DNA from: Albidovulum aestuarii
GTDB taxonomy: Bacteria; Pseudomonadota; Alphaproteobacteria; Rhodobacterales; Rhodobacteraceae
Direction of reading: 5' to 3'
Assembly: GCF_029961185.1 (NCBI RefSeq)
Contig: NZ_JASBQQ010000005.1
Location: 245,114 to 309,113, forward strand
Length of the DNA: 64,000 nt
A program made the position numbers and the translations under genes. This document shows, piece after piece, positions 42,951 to 51,711 of this stretch. The notes beneath the pieces are model-generated. The model did not search any database. It was not told where the DNA came from and saw only the letters and a list, made by a program, of their open reading frames with translations. The first letter of the stretch is position 1. Each line of letters starts with the position of its first letter.

Positions 42951-44061
42951 CCTCCACGTCTTTGCGCCCTGTCTGCCCCAGACGTGTAACGGCTTCACGA
43001 AGCTCAGCGACCTGATCGAACAGCCGGCCCAAACGGCGGATGTTCTTCCACGCCTGGACATGGGTTTCCATTTTGATGGCCGGATAACCGAGAAGCACGC
43101 GGCCCGCAGGGGCGTTCGAGAGGATCTTGGTGCCCCCACCCGCGATGACATCGTCGCCAATGAAGATATTGTCGACGACGCCGCATTGCCCGCCAAGGAT
43201 GACCCGGTCGCCGATTTTCACCGATCCTGCGATGCCCGTCTGGCCGCAGAGCAGGCAATCCTCGCCCACGACGACGTTGTGGCCAAGGTGAACGAGATTG
43301 TCGAGCTTGGTGCCGTTGCCGATCACCGTTGCGCGGATCGTTCCGGAATCAATCGTCGCATTGGCGCCGATCTCGACATCATCGCCGATCTCCACGCCGC
43401 CGAGCGAATGAATGCGCCGCCATTTCTGAGCACGTATCTCGGCCCGCTGACCGAGGGTTTCACGGACCTCCTCGACCCCGGATTTTTCAGGCGTTACGTA
43501 GGAGAACCCGTCGCCACCGATCACGGCGCCGGACTGGCAGACGAACCGGTCACCGATGCGGACATTGCGGCCGATGCGGACACCGGGATGGATAAGCGTC
43601 TGAGTGCCGATGGCCGAGCCTTCTCCGATGGTCACGTGTGCGCCGATGCGTGCAGCAGGCCCGATGGAAACGCCGCCGCCGATGACCGTATAAGGCCCGA
43701 TGGCGGCGCCGTCGGCGATACTCGCCCCCTCGCCCAGAACCACCGTCGGATGAATGCCGACGGCAATTTCCAGCCCCGGATCAAGCAGGGCGGTCAGGGC
43801 CGACATCGCCAGACGCGGCCGCGCGACAAAGATCGCGGCTTTCAGCCCCAAAGCTTTCCAGTCAGCCCCCTGCCACAGGACGGCGGCACGGGCCGCGCCC
43901 GCGCTGAGACCACCGGCATATTTCGCATCCATCGCAAGCGCGAGATCGTCCGCCCCGGCCTGCGCGGGCTCAGCGGCGCGGGCGATCCGCAACGAAAGGT
44001 CACCCTCGGCCTCGGCCCCAAGCGCCTCGGCAATCTCGGCAGTTGTGAAGGATGGCTGCAT
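42934..44061 (-). CDS. lpxD: UDP-3-O-acylglucosamine N-acyltransferase-like LpxD
   Basis: A 375-aa left-handed beta-helix acyltransferase; LpxD adds the N-linked 3-hydroxyacyl chain in lipid A synthesis. An N-terminal uridine-binding domain (about 1-100) precedes hexapeptide repeats such as [14 protein letters not shown]. The catalytic histidine is H261 in [14 protein letters not shown]-terminal helix follows [18 protein letters not shown] start at the ATG at 44061, which has GGGAG upstream. It lies with KAS and ACP genes rather than bamA-fabZ-lpxA, so it may be a second, specialised copy. Confidence 0.85.
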   Translation of the reverse strand: MQPSFTTAEIAEALGAEAEGDLSLRIARAAEPAQAGADDLALAMDAKYAGGLSAGAARAAVLWQGADWKALGLKAAIFVARPRLAMSALTALLDPGLEIAVGIHPTVVLGEGASIADGAAIGPYTVIGGGVSIGPAARIGAHVTIGEGSAIGTQTLIHPGVRIGRNVRIGDRFVCQSGAVIGGDGFSYVTPEKSGVEEVRETLGQRAEIRAQKWRRIHSLGGVEIGDDVEIGANATIDSGTIRATVIGNGTKLDNLVHLGHNVVVGEDCLLCGQTGIAGSVKIGDRVILGGQCGVVDNIFIGDDVIAGGGTKILSNAPAGRVLLGYPAIKMETHVQAWKNIRRLGRLFDQVAELREAVTRLGQTGRKDVEDDGER

Positions 44062-44079
44062 CCGCGACACTCCCGTCTA

Positions 44080-44097
44080 AGGACCGCCTTCGGTCCT
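44080..44097 (-). terminator. Hairpin between L,D-transpeptidase and lpxD genes
   Basis: AGGACCG (44080-44086) and CGGTCCT (44091-44097) form a 7-bp stem with a 4-base loop, 12 bases past the transpeptidase stop. On the minus strand it is followed by only a short T tract, so it may be a weak terminator or an mRNA-end stabiliser. Confidence 0.5.
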
Positions 44098-44108
44098 GCG
44101 GGACAGAA

Positions 44109-45722
44109 TTAGCCCCGAAGCTCCGGCAAGACCACCCCGGCCGCCACAAGCGCATCGAAAATCCGCCCGTCCCGTCCATAGACATCGCGACGGAATTCGA
44201 TTTCCCCCCGCGCCGTAGGCCAGGCGGTGAAGTAGACCAGATGCACCGGCACCGGTTGTTCAAGCGGAACGGTCGTTTCCCGACCGGTATTCAGGTGGCG
44301 ACGAAACTCAGCCTGCGGGTCATCGCTTTGATGTGCAAGCAGCGTATAGGCAAAGTCGAAGGGCTTGCCGAGCCGTATGCAGCCATGGCTGAAGGCCCGC
44401 ACTTCCTTGGCGAAAAGCGATTTTGACGGCGTATCATGCAGATAGATGTTCCACTTGTTGGGGAACATGAACTTTACAAGGCCGAGCGCATTCGAGTTCG
44501 ACGGCGGCTGCGACATAGCAAAGGGGAAGTTCCGCGCCGTGAACTGGGTGAAATCGACCTGGGTGCGATCGACAACCTGACCACGCCGGTCGGTGATCTT
44601 CAGATGCCCGACCGAGTTCGGGTTCTTCTGAAGCATCGGCAGATATTCCTTGACGGTGATGGAACGTGGCACGTTCCAGGTCGGGTTCACGACCATATGT
44701 TCCATCTGGTCGGAGAATTCCGGGCTGCGGCGGTCATGCTGGTTCATGCCGACGACCGTCACCGTTTCAAACGTCACCTTGCCGTCATCCACGACCTTGG
44801 CGGTGAAATCCGGCAGGTTGACCCAGATATGCCGCTTGCCAAGCGAGATGCCGTTCATCCAGCGCATCCGCTCCATCGCGACAAGCACGGAATGCAACCG
44901 TTCCTCGGGCGAGACATTGATCTCGGACAGCGTGCCGGAACCGGCGACGCCGTCGGGGGCGAGCCCGTGTTCGATCTGGAAGCGCTGTACCGCCTTCTGA
45001 ATCGCGCCGTCATAGTCCTGCGTCGACGAGCGATGGAGGTAGCCCATGCGGATCAGGCGGTCGCGAAGAGAGATCACGGCTGCCCCGCTGTCGCCGGGTT
45101 CGAGTTTTTGTCCCTCGGCGATCGCGCCCCACCCCCCGGCAGAGATCGTGTCGGAAAGGTCGAACATGGCACGGCGGAGTTGTTCGTATTCGCGCGATTG
45201 CGGTGGAAGCGAGCGCAGGTAGGCGCGCGGCTCGGCTGCGGCGAAGCCCCGCAGAGTGGCAAGCGGATCGCGGTAAGGCACTTCGCGCACAATCCCGGGA
45301 TCGACGCTGGCCGGCACAAGCACCCCGGTCTGGACATCCTTGGCATAGTGAAGAAAGGCCTCGGTCACGGCCACTTCAAGCCGCCCGCGCTGACGCTCCG
45401 ACGACAAGGCCGCGAACCGCTCACGCAATTCTGCATCGCCATACCGGCCTGCTGGCAGACCGTGATCGCCCGCAGAGGCCAGGGCGCGGAACAGCGCCTC
45501 GCGCCGGGCGGCATCCTTGCCAGACGTCCAGAGCGGCGCATAATCCCGTTCGCGGTAGAATGCGGCCACTGCCGGGTCCGATGCCGCGCTTTCGGCAACA
45601 GCCTGCCGAAACGCGAGCCCCTCGCCCTGTGCCGAACCGGTAAGCCCTAAGAGCAGTATGGCGGCGACCGAGGCCACATGGCGTAGAATATCCAGTGTCT
45701 GTGCGCGCAGCGCCATCGTCAT
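44109..45722 (-). CDS. L,D-transpeptidase (YcbB/LdtD-like)
   Basis: A 537-aa exported enzyme that forms 3-3 crosslinks or attaches proteins to peptidoglycan. After an N-terminal signal/anchor, an N-terminal helical domain (AAFYRERDYAPLWTSG) is followed by a peptidoglycan-binding domain (LEPGDSGAAVISLRDRL, about 213-270) and the YkuD catalytic domain with SHGCIRLGKP (C448) preceded by HD and TWNVP segments. The ATG at 45722 has AGGGG 7 bases upstream. It is divergent from a YcbK-like peptidase gene, a pairing also seen in enterobacteria (ycbB-ycbK). Confidence 0.92.
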   Translation of the reverse strand: MTMALRAQTLDILRHVASVAAILLLGLTGSAQGEGLAFRQAVAESAASDPAVAAFYRERDYAPLWTSGKDAARREALFRALASAGDHGLPAGRYGDAELRERFAALSSERQRGRLEVAVTEAFLHYAKDVQTGVLVPASVDPGIVREVPYRDPLATLRGFAAAEPRAYLRSLPPQSREYEQLRRAMFDLSDTISAGGWGAIAEGQKLEPGDSGAAVISLRDRLIRMGYLHRSSTQDYDGAIQKAVQRFQIEHGLAPDGVAGSGTLSEINVSPEERLHSVLVAMERMRWMNGISLGKRHIWVNLPDFTAKVVDDGKVTFETVTVVGMNQHDRRSPEFSDQMEHMVVNPTWNVPRSITVKEYLPMLQKNPNSVGHLKITDRRGQVVDRTQVDFTQFTARNFPFAMSQPPSNSNALGLVKFMFPNKWNIYLHDTPSKSLFAKEVRAFSHGCIRLGKPFDFAYTLLAHQSDDPQAEFRRHLNTGRETTVPLEQPVPVHLVYFTAWPTARGEIEFRRDVYGRDGRIFDALVAAGVVLPELRG

Positions 45723-46045
45723 GACCGTTCCCCTCAAGCCGTCTTCGCCTGTTTCATGCAGTTTCGGGAAACTCGGCCTTCAAGTCCATTAACGAAACAG
45801 TCATCCCGCCCCTGACCCCTATTTCATTGTCGCATTTCGGCAACGACCATCGGAATTGTATTGCAGAAAAACCACGCAGAATCGCTTTCAGCGAAATCTC
45901 GCCGATGGCGCTTGAAATTCCAATCCGGGGACAATTGCCCGGTTGGCGCGGGAATCGTCTTGTGCCATAAAGTGGCAGCACTTGGGGATTGTGCAATAAA
46001 AGCCGCTGATAAGGCGGCGAAAACACACGGGACAGGCGTCAAGCC
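45723..46045. other. Divergent ldt/ycbK-type promoter region
   Basis: No gene is supported in these 323 bases. The AT-richer half nearest 46046 contains a TGCCA/TGGCA dyad (45963-45967 and 45973-45977) and GTGCAATAAAAG, a possible -10 zone for the YcbK-like gene. Promoters for both wall enzymes must lie here. Confidence 0.55.
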
Positions 46046-46615
46046 ATGACAGATCATTCGACCTCGGGTTTCTCTCGGCGTGGGCTTCTTGCGGCCTTTG
46101 CGGCGACCGCAGTAGTCGCCGCTCCGACATGCTCCAACGCCTTCGGCCTGCTGCGTGGCGCGGGCGACGTTCGCCGCATCCGCATGTATTCGGGCCGGAC
46201 CGGAGAAAGCATCGACACGATCTACTGGATCGAAGGCAAATACGTTCCCGAGGCGCTGAACGAGATCACCTATTTCATGCGTGACTGGCGGTCGGACCAG
46301 ACCAAGGACATCGACCCGCGCACGATCGACATCGCTGCGGCGGCGCACCGGCTGCTGGATGTCAGCGAACCCTACATGCTGCTTTCGGGCTACCGCACGG
46401 CGCAGACGAACGCGATGCTGCGCTCGAAGTCACGCCGGGTGGCGCAGAACTCGCTGCACATGAAGGCGCAGGCGGCGGATCTTCGGCTGCGGTCGCGGTC
46501 GGTCAGCCAGATGTACCGCGCGGCATCGGCCTGCGAGGCGGGCGGCGTCGGCAAGTACAGCCGCTCCAACTTCGTGCACATGGATTGCGGCCCGATCCGC
46601 ACCTGGGGCAGCTAA
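46046..46615 (+). CDS. Tat-exported YcbK-like (DUF882, M15-type) peptidase
   Basis: A 189-aa protein with a twin-arginine signal (FSRRGLLAAFAATAVVAAP, about 9-27) and a DUF882/peptidase M15 domain related to MepK, an endopeptidase for 3-3 crosslinks. Predicted zinc ligands H138 (NSLHMKAQAAD), D145 and H178 (NFVHMDCGP) are all present, along with SGYRTAQTN. It faces the L,D-transpeptidase gene, so synthesis and cleavage of 3-3 crosslinks may be balanced from one promoter region. Confidence 0.9.
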   Translation: MTDHSTSGFSRRGLLAAFAATAVVAAPTCSNAFGLLRGAGDVRRIRMYSGRTGESIDTIYWIEGKYVPEALNEITYFMRDWRSDQTKDIDPRTIDIAAAAHRLLDVSEPYMLLSGYRTAQTNAMLRSKSRRVAQNSLHMKAQAADLRLRSRSVSQMYRAASACEAGGVGKYSRSNFVHMDCGPIRTWGS

Positions 46616-46639
46616 GGCCCGTCACATTCCAAAAAACGG

Positions 46640-46665
46640 GCGCCGGTTCTTCGGCGCTTTTTTTA
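46640..46665. terminator. Bidirectional terminator between convergent genes
   Basis: GCGCCG (46640-46645) and CGGCGC (46652-46657) with a 6-base loop are followed by seven or more T on the plus strand. On the minus strand the stem is followed by CCCGTTTTTTGG, so it can also stop transcription of the CoA-binding gene. Confidence 0.85.
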
Positions 46666-46694
46666 TTTTACCTGACCGCTCAGATGCGACCTGC

Positions 46695-47171
46695 TCAGAG
46701 TTTCGATGAGATGACGCCTGTCGCGAAACCGCCCATACGTAGCTCACCATAGAGCCGCTGGTATTCGATCTTGGGGCACCGGTTCTGGACAACCCTGATC
46801 CCGCGCGCCTCTGCAGTCGCGGCGGCCTCGGCATGTTCGACGCCGATCTGCATCCAGACCGTCTTCAGCTTCGGCAGCTCTGCCAGCGCCTCGTCAACGG
46901 TGGCAGGCACCGCGTCCGAGCGACGGAAGATGTCCACCATGTCCACATTTGAGTCCTTGGGAATGGACGCAAGATCGGCATAGACGGTGCGGCCAAGGAT
47001 CTCGCCCCCAGCGTGACCGGGATTGACCGGGATCACGGTAAAGCCCTTCAGCCCGAGATAGCGCGCGACATAATAGGACGGCCGCACAGGATTGGGCGAC
47101 ACCCCGACCACTGCGATCACGCGGGTCGAAGTGAGGATGCTGCGCAGGAAACTGTCGGAATAATCGGTCAT
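46695..47171 (-). CDS. CoA-binding domain protein (YccU-like)
   Basis: A 158-aa single-domain protein with a Rossmann-type CoA-binding fold: IAVVGVSPNPVRPSYYVARYL at about 19-39, FTVIPVNPGHAGGEILG at about 44-60 and VWMQIGVEHAEAA near 105-117. Proteins of this length (YccU) have no known enzyme activity. It is terminated by the bidirectional hairpin at 46640. Confidence 0.88.
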   Translation of the reverse strand: MTDYSDSFLRSILTSTRVIAVVGVSPNPVRPSYYVARYLGLKGFTVIPVNPGHAGGEILGRTVYADLASIPKDSNVDMVDIFRRSDAVPATVDEALAELPKLKTVWMQIGVEHAEAAATAEARGIRVVQNRCPKIEYQRLYGELRMGGFATGVISSKL

Positions 47172-47186
47172 GAAGGCCCATTGCCA

Positions 47187-47219
47187 GAAAAAGGCGCCCG
47201 ATCCAAGGGGACGGGCGCC
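47187..47219 (-). terminator. Intrinsic terminator after YHS-protein gene
   Basis: On the minus strand GGCGCCCG (47219-47212) and CGGGCGCC (47200-47193) form an 8-bp stem, followed by TTTTTCT. It lies about 118 bases past the YHS stop and just upstream of the CoA-binding gene. Confidence 0.8.
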
Positions 47220-47336
47220 AGTCGCGGAACGAGGGACAGTGAATTGAAACGCGGCTGTTCCAGTGCCACGTTTCTAAAGAATCATGTAGGTACGACCCGC
47301 CGGATTGGAAGGCCGAGTCGCGCAGTTGTGATCACA

Positions 47337-47798
47337 TCATTGGCCAAGTGCCGCCGGCCAGTTTCCGTTGGCAAGAACGATATTGCCGGGAATGTCCGCA
47401 CTCCAGATCGTCCGGACCTCGGTCGAGAAATTCATGTAAAGCCTGCCGTCATGAACCGTGAAGGCCTCGGGCACCGTCGGGGCGATCGCCCCTTTCGACA
47501 TCGCATAAGCGCAATAGCCGCCATATTGCGGCGCATAGCCGGCGGGGTTCATCTCGAACGATTCCATCGCCTCAGCGCTGGCGAAGTACCACAGCGCGCC
47601 GCGCCAGCGCAGTGCGTAGGCCGCCTTGCCCATCACCGGACGGTCCTCGGTGAAATAAGCCACCGGGTCATAACCGCCCATTGCGACCCCGTTCGGGGCA
47701 TACACTTCCGGCTCCGCAGCCAAAGCCGGGCGCAGAATGGTCCCGGCAACGGGGATCACGAGAATGGCAGCGATAAGCGCGCGGCGGGTCAGTGTCAT
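47337..47798 (-). CDS. Exported YHS-domain protein
   Basis: A 153-aa protein with an N-terminal signal peptide (MTLTRRALIAAILVIPVAG) possibly Tat-like, and a YHS domain: MGGYDPVAYFTEDRPVMGK at about 40-58, then FASAEAMESFEMNPAGYAPQYGGYCAYAMS. YHS domains often occur near copper or heavy-metal proteins, but the YHS cysteine is the only Cys apparent here and no metal genes are adjacent. Function unknown. Confidence 0.85.
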   Translation of the reverse strand: MTLTRRALIAAILVIPVAGTILRPALAAEPEVYAPNGVAMGGYDPVAYFTEDRPVMGKAAYALRWRGALWYFASAEAMESFEMNPAGYAPQYGGYCAYAMSKGAIAPTVPEAFTVHDGRLYMNFSTEVRTIWSADIPGNIVLANGNWPAALGQ

Positions 47799-47919
47799 AG
47801 TGGTTCCTCAAGAGCGAGTGCCCGGTCGGCCTCAAGATGACATCACCCGGAGCTTCGTGAAAGATGCCTCCCGCAAGCGTGATCGAATGTGGGCCAAGGG
47901 TGATCTGTCGGACCGACGT

Positions 47920-48702
47920 CTAGCGCGTTGCCGCCGCGTAGAGCGCAACCGCCGCCGCGTTGGACACGTTGAGCGAACCGAAAGTGCTGGCGAAGGGGAT
48001 TTTCACGAGGTGATCGCAGGTCTCGCGGGTCTTTTCCCTGAGGCCCGGCCCCTCGGCGCCAAGCACGAGCGCCACCGGCCGTTGCCCGGTTTCAGCCAGC
48101 GCCTCGGCAAGGGTCCGGTCCGCATCGCCATCTAGGCCCAGCAGCACATAGCCCATGTCCCGCAACCGTTCGAGCGCCTCTGCGAGGTTTCCGATGCGCA
48201 GATAGGGCTGGCGCTCCAGCGCACCGCTGGCGGTCTTGGCAAGGGCACCGGTTTCGGGGGCCGCGTGGCGGGCTGGCGCGATGACGGCCCGCGCGCCAAA
48301 GACCTCGGCCGAGCGCAGGATCGCCCCCACATTGTGCGGGTCCGTCACCCGGTCCAGAGCCACGACCAGCGCCCTGCCCTGCCTCGCTGCGCAAACCTCG
48401 TCGAGTCCACCCCAGGCCAGCGGTTTCACCTCAAGGGCCGCCCCCTGATGTACGCTGTCGGCCCCGAGCGGCACATGGGAATCGAACTTGCGCGGGTCCA
48501 CGATCTCCGCGTCGATCCCGGCACCCTCAAGCGCCGCGCCCAGCCGGTCGGCGGCATTCTTGGTCACCACCAGACGCAGTTTTTCGCGCGCGGGATTCAT
48601 CAGAGCGTCGCGCACCGCGTGCAGCCCGAAAAGCCACACCGTTTCGGCCGCCGCAGCCCGCCGTGAACGTTCCTTTTCGATCACCCAGGCGGGTTTTTTC
48701 AT
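47920..48702 (-). CDS. rlmB: 23S rRNA (guanosine-2'-O-)-methyltransferase RlmB
   Basis: A 260-aa SPOUT-class RNA methyltransferase that modifies G2251 in the peptidyl-transferase P loop. The N-terminal substrate-binding domain (LFGLHAVRDALMNP at about 24-37) is followed by ALDRVTDPHNVGAILRSAEVFGA, then VLGAEGPGLREKT and FGSLNVSNAAAVALYAA, the three SPOUT motifs. It is divergent from tRNA-Tyr, a neighbourhood I recall as common in alphaproteobacteria. Confidence 0.93.
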   Translation of the reverse strand: MKKPAWVIEKERSRRAAAAETVWLFGLHAVRDALMNPAREKLRLVVTKNAADRLGAALEGAGIDAEIVDPRKFDSHVPLGADSVHQGAALEVKPLAWGGLDEVCAARQGRALVVALDRVTDPHNVGAILRSAEVFGARAVIAPARHAAPETGALAKTASGALERQPYLRIGNLAEALERLRDMGYVLLGLDGDADRTLAEALAETGQRPVALVLGAEGPGLREKTRETCDHLVKIPFASTFGSLNVSNAAAVALYAAATR

Positions 48703-48826
48703 TGTATCAGGTCCCTTTGCCGATGGCGGCTGACAATGCGCCCTGGGCCCGAATGACGCAAGACCGCAAACGTGGATTTTCTTCCTTGACGCCTATCTGC
48801 CCCTCGCGTATTCCCGGCCCCGCGTC

Positions 48827-48910
48827 GGGCGACGTGCTGCAAGGTGCGGCAGCGGACTGTAACTCCGCCGGGGAGACCCATGCCTGGTTCGATTCCAGGG
48901 TCGCCCACCA
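48827..48910 (+). tRNA. tRNA-Tyr (anticodon GTA)
   Basis: Class II tRNA of 84 bases: acceptor GGGCGAC (48827-48833)/GTCGCCC (48900-48906), D-stem GCTG/CGGC, anticodon stem GCGGA/TCCGC with loop CTGTAAC (anticodon GTA), a 14-base variable arm with GGG/CCC pairing, T-arm CCTGG-TTCGATT-CCAGG, discriminator A and encoded CCA (48908-48910). The long variable arm and GTA anticodon identify tyrosine. A serine recombinase gene ends 188 bases downstream. Confidence 0.96.
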
Positions 48911-49098
48911 TCCACCCTCCCACTCAGAGCCAGATATTGCCGCGCGCGGTATTGTGGCGTTCTTTCCGCGCCTTGTGCGGAGCAGGTTCAAGGCTTCGGT
49001 TGGATTTGGTCTCTACGCTGGGGCTAAACATGCGGTTTCCGCGCAAAGTCTCTGCGGGCGGATTTCACGTGATATTTCTCGGTGAGTTGTACTGCGGA

Positions 49099-50778
49099 TC
49101 AGGCGGCAGGGAACCCGAGGATGCGGCGCTGATCGGACCAGGCGAGCGGGAGTTCCGGCAGACCACGCAAGGCCTTGGCCGTGAGGTCAACGGGCTGACG
49201 GCCTTCGAGGATCGCTTGCGCGATGTCCGGTGCGAGCCAGGCCAGCGGCAGGATACGGCTGATGGCGCCAGGACGGAGCTGCTCTCTCTCCGTGAGTTCG
49301 GCAACGGAACCCACTCTGCCTTCAACGAGATCCTGCATCCAGCGCCGCGCATCCGCGACCAGCGCAATGAGGTCCGGATCGCGCTGCGGAACACCGGCGT
49401 CCGCCCGCAGCACGATCGGACGGTTCCGCCCGTTGCGCTGCAGCGTGATCGGCACCTCGATGGGAGGGGCCAGCACCTCGGACGCCGCAAGATCATTGAG
49501 GAGCGGTGCGAGATTGACCCGAAGGCTCATAAAGCCTTCCCGCAGATCAACTCGATTTAGATAAGCTAAAAGGCTTTCCATGCCGCCCGCACCTGAGAGA
49601 GCGGATGCGTCCTTCGCGGCCTGCTCCAACGCATCAGAGATTGCTTCAGGACGAAGGCCGGCCGTGGCCAGCACCGATGTCAGCCAGGCATCATCGGCCA
49701 GGTACCGCAGGATGGTCTCATGTACGACATTCTCGAGCGGGCCCGCCGGAAGGCGATCGACCTTCCGCCTGTCGTCAGCGTGGTCCGGCTTCGACACATA
49801 GTACCAGTAGCGTTTGGACAGCCGAACCGATCCGGATCGCACCGTCCGCATCGCGTAGCTTGTCTGCATTGGGCGGTCGTGCTGGTCGAAGAGGTAACCG
49901 TCAAGCCAGCGGCGGGTGGGCCTACGGCGGCCGGATATCGGGCCGCCGCCGTTGCCGTCGAGATGCTCCTGCACATGTCGCCAGGTGGTTTCATCCACGA
50001 TCGCAGCATGCTGACCGATGTGAAGGTCACCCTTGTGACGGACCTTGCCGACATAGGTTGCATTGCGCAGGAGATGATAAAGTGCGCCGGACGAGAAGGG
50101 CTGCCCGCCGGTCACCCGTCCGTGCCTGTCCGTCCGGACCTTGCTGACGATCCCGAGCCGGTCGAGCCGTCGCCGCAAGACCGGGACGGAGCCGGCTTTC
50201 AGGTACTCCCGGAAGATTGTCCGCACGGCGTCGGCCACTTCGGCGTTCACGATGAGCGCCTTGTCCTGTGCCTCATAGCCAAACGGCACGGCACCGCCCA
50301 TCCACATGCCCTTCCGTTTCGAGGCGGCGACCTTGTCACGGATGCGCTCCGCGGTGACCTCGCGCTCGAACTGGGCGAACGAGAGAAGCACGTTCAGAGT
50401 GAGCCGCCCCATCGACGAGGTCGTGTTGAAGGCCTGAGTCACCGAGACGAAGGAGACGCCTCCAGCGTCGAAGATCTCCATCATCTTTGCGAAGTCCGAC
50501 AGGGCCCGCGTCAACCGGTCCACCTTGTAGACCAAGATCACGTCGAGTCGCCCCGCGCGTACATCTGCAAGCAGTCGCTGCAAACCGGGACGCTCCATCG
50601 ACCCGCCCGAGAAGCCGCCATCGTCGTAGCGATCGGAGAGTTCCGACCAACCCTCGTGTCGCTGGCTCAGAATGTACGCGCTGCAGGCCTCCCGCTGCGC
50701 GTCAAGCGAGTTGAAGCTCTGCTCCAACCCCTCTTCCGCGGATTTTCGCGTATAGATCGCACAGCGCTGCCGGATCAT
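49099..50778 (-). CDS. Large serine recombinase (resolvase/integrase)
   Basis: A 559-aa site-specific recombinase. The resolvase domain begins MIRQRCAIYTRKSAEEG with the catalytic Ser13; YDDGGFSGGSMERPGLQRLL and VYKVDRLTRALSDF with catalytic arginines follow, then the recombinase domain (about 160-270, GKAPFGY-like VPFGYEAQD). At the zinc-ribbon position it reads LDGYLFDQHDRPMQTSYAMR, without the usual cysteine pairs, a variant I associate with recombinases paired to DUF2924. The ATG at 50778 overlaps the DUF2924 stop as ATGA. Confidence 0.92.
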   Translation of the reverse strand: MIRQRCAIYTRKSAEEGLEQSFNSLDAQREACSAYILSQRHEGWSELSDRYDDGGFSGGSMERPGLQRLLADVRAGRLDVILVYKVDRLTRALSDFAKMMEIFDAGGVSFVSVTQAFNTTSSMGRLTLNVLLSFAQFEREVTAERIRDKVAASKRKGMWMGGAVPFGYEAQDKALIVNAEVADAVRTIFREYLKAGSVPVLRRRLDRLGIVSKVRTDRHGRVTGGQPFSSGALYHLLRNATYVGKVRHKGDLHIGQHAAIVDETTWRHVQEHLDGNGGGPISGRRRPTRRWLDGYLFDQHDRPMQTSYAMRTVRSGSVRLSKRYWYYVSKPDHADDRRKVDRLPAGPLENVVHETILRYLADDAWLTSVLATAGLRPEAISDALEQAAKDASALSGAGGMESLLAYLNRVDLREGFMSLRVNLAPLLNDLAASEVLAPPIEVPITLQRNGRNRPIVLRADAGVPQRDPDLIALVADARRWMQDLVEGRVGSVAELTEREQLRPGAISRILPLAWLAPDIAQAILEGRQPVDLTAKALRGLPELPLAWSDQRRILGFPAA

Positions 50779-51242
50779 TCCCCGTCCTCCCGGAGCCCGA
50801 AGAACTTCGGACCGTTGCGCGGTGTCCCGGTCATCGCCCGCGCCACGGCGGAGAGGGAGGAATAGGGCTTTCCCTTCCAGATCACGCGCTCCGCAGTGAC
50901 GAGCACCTCGTGGGTCTCCCCGCCCCAGGACTTCAGGAGTCGGGTGCCTGCTGCGGTGGGTGGTGCGGAGAGACCGTTCATCGCATCTTCCCCGCGTGCG
51001 CCCCCGGCCCTCCGGGTCATCACCGTCTGCCATTGCCGCCGAACCGCCGACGACTCGCCGCCCTCCTCGTTGGCCTGGATCTCCCAGGCGAGTGCGAGCC
51101 GCATGAGGCGCCCCGAGAGTGTCGGCGGCGCGGGCGCTCCGCGCCGCTCCTGCCAGAGCCGACGCAACTCAGCGGCCTCCAACTCCGCCAGCGCGGCAAG
51201 ATCAAGGTCGGAAGGTCGGCGCTGCGCGGGCTTCGCTGCCAT
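50775..51242 (-). CDS. DUF2924 protein
   Basis: A 155-aa protein with the DUF2924 pattern: an N-terminal helical part (LEAAELRRLWQERRGAPAPP) and a C-terminal core GTRLLKSWGGETHEVLVT, then YSSLSAVARAMTGTPRNGPKFFGL. The core resembles small DNA-associated SAND/RAMA-type folds in style, but no function is established. Translational coupling to the recombinase suggests an accessory role such as a directionality or DNA-binding factor, which is inference. Confidence 0.87.
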   Translation of the reverse strand: MAAKPAQRRPSDLDLAALAELEAAELRRLWQERRGAPAPPTLSGRLMRLALAWEIQANEEGGESSAVRRQWQTVMTRRAGGARGEDAMNGLSAPPTAAGTRLLKSWGGETHEVLVTAERVIWKGKPYSSLSAVARAMTGTPRNGPKFFGLREDGE

Positions 51243-51246
51243 CAGT

Positions 51247-51711
51247 TCAGCCCTGCAGCCGGTATGACTTGCGACCGCCCTCCTCGGACAGGACAGCCGG
51301 AAAGCCGCGTTGCCGCAGCCGCGTCAGGGCCGCCCGCGCCGTGTGCGGCTGCCAACCAGTAGCCTCGATAAGCTCCGAGATCGTTGCGCCCCGCTTGCGC
51401 TCGACGGCCTTCAGCACAGCTCCGAGCTTGCCACCGGGCCGTTCCGGCGCAGCCACGACCTCATTTACAATGTCCGTCGTATCGGGGACAACAGCCGCGC
51501 GGCCTGCATCGCTCAGAACGTAAGTTGCAGCGACTGCCGTCTCGTCCCCGTCCGTAAAAGCCCGTCTTGCGAGCCCCTTTGTCAAGAGTGCTTCCGGAGC
51601 GCGATCAAGGATCTTCCCGGCAATCCCCTCCGGTGCCGGTAGCAATGCCCCTTCATCCCGCGTTGCGGCTTTTGCGATCAGGGCAGCTTCTGTCTTGCTA
51701 AGTTTGGTCAT
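51247..51711 (-). CDS. DUF3489 protein
   Basis: A 154-aa protein. The C-terminal DUF3489 region reads GGKLGAVLKAVERKRGATISEL, then TGWQPHTARAALTRLRQRGF, a winged-helix-like DNA-binding unit (about 95-150). The N-terminal half has Ala/Gly-rich helices and may be a related repeat. It is first in the cassette. Two hairpins upstream (51731-51751 and 51766-51782) may belong to its promoter or to a recombination site. Confidence 0.85.
   Translation of the reverse strand: MTKLSKTEAALIAKAATRDEGALLPAPEGIAGKILDRAPEALLTKGLARRAFTDGDETAVAATYVLSDAGRAAVVPDTTDIVNEVVAAPERPGGKLGAVLKAVERKRGATISELIEATGWQPHTARAALTRLRQRGFPAVLSEEGGRKSYRLQG

Larger units (their letters stand above)
49099..51711. mobile_element. Putative serine-recombinase cassette (recombinase-DUF2924-DUF3489)
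   Basis: Three co-directional genes, DUF3489, DUF2924 and a large serine recombinase, are packed with a 4-base gap and an ATGA overlap, in an otherwise housekeeping region next to tRNA-Tyr. I recall this trio recurring in alphaproteobacterial genomes, often in mobile regions. No direct repeat of the tRNA 3' end was found on the far side, so the boundaries are those of the genes, not of a proven element. Confidence 0.55.

Noticed and set aside
42687..43196. Longer 169-aa version of the ACP
   Set aside because: The extra N-terminal 82 residues lie inside lpxD in another frame; the ACP proper starts at the ATG at 42950.
48827..48910. tRNA-Tyr 3' end as the integration site of the recombinase cassette
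   Set aside because: No repeat of the tRNA 3' end was found beyond the cassette, and large serine recombinases usually do not use tRNA genes; adjacency may be coincidental.
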